A program made the position numbers and the translations under genes. Below the pieces are notes generated by a model, which saw only the letters and a list, made by a program, of their open reading frames with translations, did not search any database and was not told the origin of the DNA. Shown piece after piece: positions 25,371 to 32,557 of a stretch of 36,409 nucleotides of DNA (position 1 is the first letter of the stretch; every line of letters starts with the position of its first letter). The DNA lies in contig JAIPBY010000002.1 of the NCBI GenBank assembly GCA_021738605.1, forward strand, positions 1-36,409, written 5' to 3'. The stretch comes from Chitinophagaceae bacterium. Its GTDB lineage: Bacteria > Bacteroidota > Bacteroidia > Chitinophagales > Chitinophagaceae.

Positions 25371-26231
25371 TCAGTGTGTTGCAGTGGCAATTGAAGTAAA
25401 GAACAATGCCACTTCATCAGTAAGTACGTTGAGCATGGGAATCCGATTGTTGCTGCGCATCTGAATTACTTCCGGGACAGCATGCTCTTTTTCATTGAAT
25501 GCATGGATGCTCCAGGCCCCTTCGTTATACTCCAGTGTTGTCAGATTTTCAATCCAATCTCCACTATTCATGTAATTGACAGAACCCAACCCCGTAGAAA
25601 TGGTTCGTATTTGTGGCTGATGAATATGACCACAAATCACCGTATCATATCCTTTGGCGATGGCCAACTCTGCTGCAGTTTGCTCAAAATCACCTATCCA
25701 TGCAACGGCCTTTTTTACACCATTCTTGACCTTCTTGCTAAGACTCATTTTCTCACGGCCCATTGTCTTGAGCACCCAGTTGATGGCCCTGTTCACCAAA
25801 ATCAAAAGGTCATAACCATGCCCACCCAATTTTGCAATCATTTTGGCACTCCCCTTGGTTGTTGCATCAAATACATCCCCATGAAAAATCCAGGTTTTTT
25901 TACCGTCAATTTCAATCACCAACTTATCAACCATTTGAAAATTACCCAATTGTATACCACTATATCTCCTGAGCGATTCGTCATGGTTTCCCGTGATGTA
26001 CACTATTTGTGTTCCTCTTGCAATCATGCCAAATATTTCCTTGATAACCTGCATATGGGAAGCCGGAAAATAGTGCTTTTTGAACTGCCATATATCAATG
26101 ATATCGCCATTCAATACCAACAGTTTTGGGGAAATACTTCTGAGATAAGATACCAGTTCTGATGCATGGCATCCAAAAGTGCCAAGGTGAACATCACTGA
26201 TTACGGCAACTTCTAGCTTTCTCTTGTTCAT
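25371..26231 (-). CDS. Metallophosphoesterase of the LpxH/PlcP group (COG2908-like)
   Basis: The 286-aa protein is a calcineurin-like phosphoesterase with metal ligands D13 and H15 (ISDVHLG), D43 (NGDIID), N82-H83 (GNHDE), H117 (FHGD), and H202/H204 (CGHIHQP). Its spacing and the blocks 'GTFGCHASELVSYL', 'GTQIVYITGNHDE' and 'NYMNSGDWIENLT' fit the longer group usually annotated as UDP-2,3-diacylglucosamine diphosphatase; the phosphate-stress phospholipase C PlcP belongs to the same group. Real LpxH (lipid A) and PlcP (phospholipid to diacylglycerol) cannot be told apart with certainty here. It is followed within 5 bases by the glycosyltransferase. Three degenerate half-sites at 11-bp spacing precede it. 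Confidence 0.9.
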   Translation of the reverse strand: MNKRKLEVAVISDVHLGTFGCHASELVSYLRSISPKLLVLNGDIIDIWQFKKHYFPASHMQVIKEIFGMIARGTQIVYITGNHDESLRRYSGIQLGNFQMVDKLVIEIDGKKTWIFHGDVFDATTKGSAKMIAKLGGHGYDLLILVNRAINWVLKTMGREKMSLSKKVKNGVKKAVAWIGDFEQTAAELAIAKGYDTVICGHIHQPQIRTISTGLGSVNYMNSGDWIENLTTLEYNEGAWSIHAFNEKEHAVPEVIQMRSNNRIPMLNVLTDEVALFFTSIATATH

Positions 26232-26258
26232 GATTTATGGGTTTTATAAAATTCCCTT

Positions 26259-26291
26259 TATACCATTAACCGAATGTTAGCAAGGCGTAAA
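26259..26291 (-). promoter_or_regulatory. Degenerate Pho-box-like direct repeats upstream of the metallophosphoesterase
   Basis: On the minus strand TTTACGC, CTAACAT and TTAATGG follow at 11-bp steps (plus-strand cores GTAA 26287, GTTA 26276, ATTA 26265), 28-60 bases before the ATG. The copies are weak; this is a suggestion only. Confidence 0.28.
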
Positions 26292-26320
26292 TAAATCTTG
26301 ATGTAAACCTGAAGGAATTG

Positions 26321-27202
26321 TTATGTAGTGGCCTCAGCATAGAGATGCTGAACCAGTCCATCCGCCAGCCCAATTTTGGGAACCAGCATCTCTTCCATGT
26401 TGCCCCATTTCATGATTTGAAGGTAAATCATCAGTGCAGGAACAATCACATCAGCCCTGTCTGGCCGGAGGTTATAGAGGCGTATTCTGTCTTCTACTGT
26501 GCAAGATGAAAATTCTTTGTAATAATCTTTGAGCACATCGATGTGCAGGGGCTTGCCATCTTTTTTCTTGCTGAGAGAAAATATCTTGTTGATATTGCCT
26601 CCGGTTCCTATGGCAATGGTATTTTTTTGACCGCGTAAATTATCACGCAGTGCCTCTTTCATTTCTTGCCAATCAGCATCTGTAACCATGTTCTTGAGCA
26701 AACGAATGGTCCCAATGTTGAATGAATGCTTGTATACCAGGGCATTGTTGGAAAAAAAGGTGAGTTCGGTGCTTCCCCCACCCACGTCTACGTAAAGGTA
26801 ATTGTTGCTGGCGTTGAGGTTTTCTGCCACATGTGATTCATAAATCAAAGACGCCTCAAAATCACCTGAGATTACTTTTATGTTGATACCAGTTTCAAGA
26901 AATATTTTTCTTACAACCTCATCTCTGTTCCTGGCATCTCTCATTGCACTGGTGGCAACAGCGATTGACTTTTCAACCCCATAGGCATTCATGAGGTGAG
27001 CATAGGCCTTCATGGTTTGAAGGATCATGTGCTTTTTTTCCTTGGAGATCTCGCCGGTTTCAAACACATCAAATCCCAAACGCAGGGGAACCCTGATCAG
27101 ATTGAGTTTATTGAAGTTAGCAATACCATTTCCATCCACCGTAACCTCGGAGATCAGAAGCCTGCTTGCATTGGTTCCAATATCAATTGCCGCCAGTCGC
27201 AC
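26321..27202 (-). CDS. ppx: Ppx/GppA family exopolyphosphatase
   Basis: Ppx removes terminal phosphates from polyphosphate; GppA-type members hydrolyse pppGpp. The 293-aa protein has the ASKHA ATPase-fold motifs: 'AAIDIGTNASRLLI' (residues 4-17, phosphate 1), 'YVDVGGGSTELTFF' near 137-150 (the GGGST phosphate 2 loop) and 'AIGTGGNINKIF'. It consists of the core domain only and lacks the C-terminal HD-like domain of the longer E. coli Ppx, as in many Bacteroidota. It starts within the last 20 bases of ppk, a strong sign of coupled expression of polyphosphate synthesis and breakdown. Confidence 0.93.
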   Translation of the reverse strand: MRLAAIDIGTNASRLLISEVTVDGNGIANFNKLNLIRVPLRLGFDVFETGEISKEKKHMILQTMKAYAHLMNAYGVEKSIAVATSAMRDARNRDEVVRKIFLETGINIKVISGDFEASLIYESHVAENLNASNNYLYVDVGGGSTELTFFSNNALVYKHSFNIGTIRLLKNMVTDADWQEMKEALRDNLRGQKNTIAIGTGGNINKIFSLSKKKDGKPLHIDVLKDYYKEFSSCTVEDRIRLYNLRPDRADVIVPALMIYLQIMKWGNMEEMLVPKIGLADGLVQHLYAEATT

Positions 27203-29282
27203 GTTGCTTTAAGGGTTGTTTTTTTACCAGATAGTTATAAATCTCCTGCTGTGAACGCATTCGTTTTTTCCCAGGTGAAGATACATAGTTGTTGATAAAC
27301 TCAGGATCCAAAATTCTTGCTTTTACATTGTCAGACAGTTGGATTTTCAATACTTCCAACAACTCCTTCTTCAAGTCGTTATCGACAATTGGACATGCTG
27401 CCTCTACACGATGATCAAGATTCCTCACCATCCAATCTGCACTGGAGATATACACCAAAACATTCCCCCCGTTATGAAAAACCAAAATCCTGGCATGCTC
27501 CAAATACTCATCGACGATGCTGATCGCATAGGGCGATGCCTGCTTTTTCTTTATTTGCGTTTTAGCAGAATATATACCACGAATAATGAGGTTGACTTCA
27601 ACGCCAGCCACAGAAGCCTGATTGAGTTTTTCAATCAGGGAAACATCACTGAGCGAGTTCAACTTAAGAGTAATGGAGGCAGGAAATCCCTTTTTTGCTT
27701 CCTTAATCTCCTTGTCAACAAGCTCAGTTATTTTCTTCCGCATGCCGACCGGACTTACCAACAAGGTTTTGCACTCTTCAAGGGTACCTGCGTGTGAGAC
27801 TGGATTCTCAAGATAGTAGAATATCCTGTTGATATCCGCCATGATGTTCCTGTTGGAAGTAAGCAGGCAATGATCGCCGTAAAAATGAGCCGTTTTTTCA
27901 TTCAGGTTTCCTGTACTGACAAAGCCATATTGAATGGTTTTGTTTTGCACACGCTTGTTGATGATACATACTTTTGCATGTACTTTCATGTTTGGAATGC
28001 CTAAAATAACTTTTACACCCTCCTCCTCTAACACTGTTTTCCATTCGAGGTTTGCCTCTTCATCGAATCTGGCCTTTAACTCCAACATCACTTCCACTTT
28101 TTTACCATTGCGGGCTGCATTGACCAAGGCATTGATCACCTTGGATTCTGAAGCAAGCCTGTAGGCAGTAATTTTGATGGACTTAACGTCAGGATCGATG
28201 GCGGCTTCTCTTAGTAAGTCAATGATGGCATTAAATGAATGATAGGGAAAATGCAACAACACATCTTTTTTGCCGATTACATCCGTTACCCTTATGGCGG
28301 AATTCAAATCTGGATGAGGGATAGCGGTCATTTTCCCTTTGGTTGCTGGAAACACATCAGGAAAATCCATAAAATGTTTAAAATTATGGATGCGTCCACC
28401 TGGAATGATGCTTGATTTACTGTTGAGCTTCAACTTCTTTGTGAGGTAGTTCAATAGCCCGCTGTTCATCTCCTTATCATATACGAAACGAACAGGTTTC
28501 CCTTTACGTCTTTTCTTGAGCCCTTTCTGCATCTTTTCTACCAGCGATGTACTGATATCGTTATCAAGGTCTAATTCAGCGTCCTTGGTGACCTTGAAAA
28601 TATGCGCTTCAAAATGGTCATACCCAAAATAGGAAAATATATAGGGAAGATTGACCCTTACAATATCTTCAAGGAGAATGATATGTGTTTCTTTTTTGTC
28701 TGTGGGCAATTTGACAAACCGTCCAAGGGTTTTGGAGGGAATCTCAATCAGCGCATATTGCTGCTTGTATGCAGAGTTCTTCTTCTGCATCACCACGCCA
28801 AGATAAATACTCTTGTCCCGCAAATAAGGGAGTTCTGGCAAACTCTCAATCATCAGGGGGATGATATTTGAACGAACTTCTTTCTCAAAAAAATCAATGA
28901 CAAAGGACTTTTGATCCCTTGTGAGTTGTTGATCATTCTTAAGAAAGACCTTGTTTTTTTTCAGTTCAGTCTGAATATTGACCCAGATCCTGTCAAATTC
29001 ACTTTGTTGTTTCAAGACAATATGGAGTAAATCAACCAAAATTTCTGAGACGGCATCTTCCATGTGGAGATTGAGTTTGGTTTTGGACGAACGAAATTCT
29101 GCCATCCTTTTCAATGTAGCCACGCGTACACGAAAGAATTCATCCATGTTGTTGGAAAAAATCCCAAGGAAACGAATTCTTTGATTGATTGGAACAGTAG
29201 GGTCGTTGGCTTCCTGTAAAACCCTTGCGTTAAAACTCAGCCAACTGATATCGCGCTGTACAAAAGTCGACTTATTGACCAT
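27183..29282 (-). CDS. ppk1: Polyphosphate kinase 1
   Basis: PPK1 makes long-chain polyphosphate from ATP through a phosphohistidine intermediate, at the inner membrane. The 699-aa protein has the N domain with 'DISWLSFNARVLQEA' (11-25) and 'NMDEFFRVRVA' (45-55), the head domain, and the two C domains with active-site His 435 (KVHAKVCIINKR) and the second His 596 (EYLEHARILVFHNG), plus 'FVSTGNLNEKTAHFYGDH' (454-471), all in normal order. Length matches the family. It heads the ppk1-ppx operon and is divergent from the transglutaminase-like gene, with 95 bases between starts. No strong -7 box was found in that gap. Confidence 0.97.
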   Translation of the reverse strand: MVNKSTFVQRDISWLSFNARVLQEANDPTVPINQRIRFLGIFSNNMDEFFRVRVATLKRMAEFRSSKTKLNLHMEDAVSEILVDLLHIVLKQQSEFDRIWVNIQTELKKNKVFLKNDQQLTRDQKSFVIDFFEKEVRSNIIPLMIESLPELPYLRDKSIYLGVVMQKKNSAYKQQYALIEIPSKTLGRFVKLPTDKKETHIILLEDIVRVNLPYIFSYFGYDHFEAHIFKVTKDAELDLDNDISTSLVEKMQKGLKKRRKGKPVRFVYDKEMNSGLLNYLTKKLKLNSKSSIIPGGRIHNFKHFMDFPDVFPATKGKMTAIPHPDLNSAIRVTDVIGKKDVLLHFPYHSFNAIIDLLREAAIDPDVKSIKITAYRLASESKVINALVNAARNGKKVEVMLELKARFDEEANLEWKTVLEEEGVKVILGIPNMKVHAKVCIINKRVQNKTIQYGFVSTGNLNEKTAHFYGDHCLLTSNRNIMADINRIFYYLENPVSHAGTLEECKTLLVSPVGMRKKITELVDKEIKEAKKGFPASITLKLNSLSDVSLIEKLNQASVAGVEVNLIIRGIYSAKTQIKKKQASPYAISIVDEYLEHARILVFHNGGNVLVYISSADWMVRNLDHRVEAACPIVDNDLKKELLEVLKIQLSDNVKARILDPEFINNYVSSPGKKRMRSQQEIYNYLVKKQPLKQRATGGN

Positions 29283-29377
29283 GTGATGTTATTATTTAGT
29301 ATTTATTCAGGTGAAAATTAAAACATTATAACACAAGTTGTTTGATTTGATTTTTGTTTACAGTAACTTAATACAGC

Positions 29378-30592
29378 ATGAAAACCATGAGGATAGTCAT
29401 AACCATATGTTTTTTGGCTTTTGGGGGGTCAATTTCTGCCAAAGCTGATGCCTATGCCGAAACCCATGAGATTCGCTTTTCCTTTCTTGGAAATGAACAT
29501 ACCATTGAATACCAGGAACCACCCAAGGGATTCCCCAACAGCTTCAATAAAGCCAGCACCTTCCCCAACATGGTAAAGCTGCTGGATGCCTATTGCACTG
29601 ATATAATTCCCGAATTGTCAACCATCAGGAAAAGGCTACATTTATCAGACTGGTATTACTATCAACTGATCAGAAAGGTGTCTCAACAGCTCGTTCCCAA
29701 AGAGAAAGACTATTGGGGATACACCTATTGCAAATGGTTTTTCCTGGCCAGAAGTGGATTCAATCCTGTGTTGTGCACCATGGATGACAAATTATTGCTT
29801 TACATCAAAAGCAATTCAACCATCTACAATATCCCCATCAAAGTAATTGGAGAAAAGCAATATGTATGCATGAACTATCATGACTATAACCATGATATAC
29901 CCATTGAAAAAACAACTCCTCAACCCGTTCAGCCATCCTTCGTTGAAAATAGCGAGGATTTTAACTATATGATTGCTACCATGCCCGATTTCCCAGAAGA
30001 AAAATATGTCAACAAAACCATTGAATTCAAATACAAAGGGGAGACCGCAAAACATGACATAAAGGTATTCCCCGAGATCAAGGATTATTTCATCAACTAC
30101 CCGGTAACAGACTACAGATTTCAATTCAATATACCCTTCAGCAAACTGACTTATTCATCGCTTATACCATCTTTACAATTAAAACTCAAGGACAAAACAA
30201 AGGAAGATGGAGTAGAATACATCATGTTCTTTGTAAGGAACGCATTTGGGTATGAAGCAGACTCGCTGATGTATGGTAGAGAAAAAAGATTTTCACCAGA
30301 AGAAACTTTGGCCTCAGATTGGAGTGATTGTGAAGACCATGCGGGATTATTTTTTTCACTGGTCCGTGAGGTGTATAATCTTCCCATGATCGTACTCAGC
30401 TATCCAGATCATATCAATGTAGCAGTAAAACTTGAAAAGTTCAAAGGAAAGACCATCCTGCACAATGGCAGCATATATACCATTTGTGAGCCTACACCAC
30501 AAAAAAAAGTATTTTTCCTGGGACAGATGGAGAAGAAATTAAGCAAACAACCCTATGAAGTTGTCTATGAATATGTTCCAAGTAGATTTTGA
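29378..30592 (+). CDS. Secreted transglutaminase-like (papain-fold) protein
   Basis: The 404-aa protein has a signal peptide (residues 1-24, ISAKA) and a C-terminal domain with a transglutaminase-like catalytic pattern: Cys 318 in 'SDWSDCEDHAGLFFSLVREV', His 345 in 'YPDHINVAV' and Glu 371 in 'ICEPTP', where classic enzymes have Asp. The upstream 'FVRNAFGYEAD' and 'RFSPEETLA' blocks also match the lead-in of bacterial transglutaminase-like domains. The N-terminal 270 residues have no motif I recognise. Such proteins may be peptidases, amidases or peptide cross-linkers in the periplasm or at the cell surface; the substrate is unknown. It is divergent from ppk1 and convergent with a small lipoprotein gene. 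Confidence 0.85.
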   Translation: MKTMRIVITICFLAFGGSISAKADAYAETHEIRFSFLGNEHTIEYQEPPKGFPNSFNKASTFPNMVKLLDAYCTDIIPELSTIRKRLHLSDWYYYQLIRKVSQQLVPKEKDYWGYTYCKWFFLARSGFNPVLCTMDDKLLLYIKSNSTIYNIPIKVIGEKQYVCMNYHDYNHDIPIEKTTPQPVQPSFVENSEDFNYMIATMPDFPEEKYVNKTIEFKYKGETAKHDIKVFPEIKDYFINYPVTDYRFQFNIPFSKLTYSSLIPSLQLKLKDKTKEDGVEYIMFFVRNAFGYEADSLMYGREKRFSPEETLASDWSDCEDHAGLFFSLVREVYNLPMIVLSYPDHINVAVKLEKFKGKTILHNGSIYTICEPTPQKKVFFLGQMEKKLSKQPYEVVYEYVPSRF

Positions 30593-30613
30593 TTCAGCCC
30601 TATTGAATCGCTT

Positions 30614-31072
30614 CTATTTAGCATATACATTGATAGAATCAATCAATTGTTGAGACCGCTCTCCCATCCGTGTAAAATATTTTTCACCATTCTTGATAAA
30701 CGAAAAAGTATTGCAAGAATCAGCGTTAGAAAAGTATACCACATCAACAATATCACCTTTCCCATAGAAATACAATTTACCCAGGGATGGACAGTTGTTA
30801 TTAGCGGCAATTGGGGCACTGTTGACATCTTCAATGATTGGCTTCAATAATTGAAGATCTAAAATTTTTAAAACCCTGTAAAAACGAGGATTAGCAGGCG
30901 TTTTATAATAAATAACCGCAGCACTGTCCGCAGCATTGATTTGATCCATCTTTCCTTTGGGGACGATCGGCGTATATTGCCTGGAAGCAAGATCTTCTGA
31001 TTTATTTTCCTCTCTGCTTTTACATGAGTTCAAAAATGAAACCAGCAATAAAAAATATAAATAATGTTTCAT
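30614..31072 (-). CDS. Small hypothetical lipoprotein
   Basis: I do not recognise this 152-aa protein. It has a lipoprotein signal peptide with lipobox L-N-S-C (Cys 17), and the residues after Cys (KSREENKSED) are charged and acidic, as in Bacteroidota lipoproteins sent to the outer membrane. The mature part is short with two further cysteines (NNNCPSLG and ADSCNTF), which may form a disulfide. It is convergent with the transglutaminase-like gene, 21 bases between stops, and its start is 15 bases beyond the terminator of the TonB operon, so it may have its own promoter or depend on read-through. Confidence 0.7.
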   Translation of the reverse strand: MKHYLYFLLLVSFLNSCKSREENKSEDLASRQYTPIVPKGKMDQINAADSAAVIYYKTPANPRFYRVLKILDLQLLKPIIEDVNSAPIAANNNCPSLGKLYFYGKGDIVDVVYFSNADSCNTFSFIKNGEKYFTRMGERSQQLIDSINVYAK

Positions 31073-31086
31073 GGTAAGTCAATAAA

Positions 31087-31113
31087 AAAGCCACTTCTTT
31101 ATGAAGTGGCTTT
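31087..31113 (-). terminator. Rho-independent terminator of the TonB receptor operon
   Basis: AAAGCCACTTC pairs with GAAGTGGCTTT over 11 bp around a 5-base loop; on the minus strand it is followed by TTTATT. It lies 19 bases after the beta-helix lipoprotein stop. Confidence 0.88.
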
Positions 31114-31131
31114 AAAAATACTATTTTTTGT

Positions 31132-32523
31132 TTAGTAAGCCTTGTTTTGAGGATCCCAGTTTGTCCAACCAGTGGTCCAATCAGCAGTACCCATGGCACC
31201 ACGGAAAGTGGTAGCAACAAAATATGAATTCATTCCTGTGAAGTTTACACCAGTAAGGGCAGGTGATCCGGTTCTAGGAAGGAAGTTGGGTGCTGTAGAA
31301 TAAAAAGGAGCGTTCAACATGGCTGCGTCAGCATTAGCCAAGGTAACAGTACCTTCAGCTTCAGCCTTTGTCTTCATCTGTGCTGGTGTTACAATGGCCA
31401 AAGCAGCTGCATCAGTCCTGTATATGGCTGCTGCATCGTTAGAATGAAGCAGATTGTTTCTGAATTCTGAAGTGTTATCAACAAAGAATGCCTTCGCAGT
31501 AGCAGCAGATTCGAATGAAAGTCCACCTTTAGGCCATCCGATGATAATAGAATTTCTCAAAACAAACTGAGTTGCTCTTCTCCACCTGTTTCCAAAATTG
31601 TGGTTCGCTGCAGTTCCAGTTGCATTGTTGGCACCCACAAAGGTAAAATTACTCAATTGAGGCCTTGTAAAAGGAGCAGCAGTTGTGCCTGTACCATCAT
31701 TATCACACTCAATACCATTTGCTGCGTCACCACCATCTACAAAATCAGGTTTGCGACATGCAATACCGTACTGTATTTTACCAGTGTATCCAAAATCGAA
31801 ATCATAGTCGTCATCAGCAGTCGCAAAAGCTACAAGGTTCTTGCAATTTACTGTACCGCCAAAAAACTCATAGGCATCATCATTACCAAAAGAAACCTGA
31901 ACATTTTCAATGATGGTGCCAGAGCCAACACCACCCATGGTAAGTCCATTGATTTCAGAACCGGGCTCTGCTGCAATACCAGCATATTCAATACGAACAA
32001 AACGCAGGATTCCACTTTCATCATTGGCTACAGTACCACCATACTTACGGCCAACACCACCTTCAACGACAGGAGCCGGATCCTGAGGGCGGTTTGTCGG
32101 AGCCTTACCCAAGAGGATAATGCCACCCCAGTCACCAGGCGTTCTTTGTCCGATTGCTTTTCCGCTGGTGAATACAATGGGTTCTGTAGGCCTTCCGTCA
32201 GCAATCAACTTGGCACCCCTTTCAATGATCAAGGCACCTTTCTCGGTGATGTCACTGACAACAACACTTCCAGGAGCTAAGGTAAGGGTATTCCCTTCGG
32301 TGATATAAACATAGCCTTTGAGCGTATATTTACCCTTGGGCAAGTAGTAACTTTTGCTCAATATACCCTGGATTATACGTCCGTTGGTAGCAGGATCCTG
32401 AGGATCTGTACCTACAGCTCCGCCACCGGTTGTATTGTTGATGGTTTCCTCGAAATTAACCTTGATACAAGAACTGAAAGAGAGCATTGCGATGGAGAAA
32501 AGTCCAAAAAGGATTTTTTTCAT
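31132..32523 (-). CDS. Right-handed beta-helix-type outer-membrane lipoprotein
   Basis: The 463-aa protein has a lipoprotein signal peptide with Cys 19 (LSFSSC). After a short Gly/Asn linker it shows many short strand repeats with turns such as 'GTIIENVQVSFGNDDAYEFFGG' and 'DDDYDFDFGYTGKIQYG', which look like a parallel beta-helix with acidic, possibly calcium-binding loops. Family function is unknown. It lies 34 bases downstream of the TonB receptor gene and shares its terminator, so it is probably a surface partner of that receptor, comparable in position to a SusD-like binding protein though unrelated in sequence. Confidence 0.8.
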   Translation of the reverse strand: MKKILFGLFSIAMLSFSSCIKVNFEETINNTTGGGAVGTDPQDPATNGRIIQGILSKSYYLPKGKYTLKGYVYITEGNTLTLAPGSVVVSDITEKGALIIERGAKLIADGRPTEPIVFTSGKAIGQRTPGDWGGIILLGKAPTNRPQDPAPVVEGGVGRKYGGTVANDESGILRFVRIEYAGIAAEPGSEINGLTMGGVGSGTIIENVQVSFGNDDAYEFFGGTVNCKNLVAFATADDDYDFDFGYTGKIQYGIACRKPDFVDGGDAANGIECDNDGTGTTAAPFTRPQLSNFTFVGANNATGTAANHNFGNRWRRATQFVLRNSIIIGWPKGGLSFESAATAKAFFVDNTSEFRNNLLHSNDAAAIYRTDAAALAIVTPAQMKTKAEAEGTVTLANADAAMLNAPFYSTAPNFLPRTGSPALTGVNFTGMNSYFVATTFRGAMGTADWTTGWTNWDPQNKAY

Positions 32524-32557
32524 AAACTGTGTTTTGTCTGTTTGTTGCTAAAGATTT

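Noticed and set aside
31600-32280. 226-aa plus-strand frame opposite the beta-helix lipoprotein gene
   Set aside because: It has an unusual Ile/Thr-rich composition and no recognisable domain, and it mirrors the repeats of the real gene.
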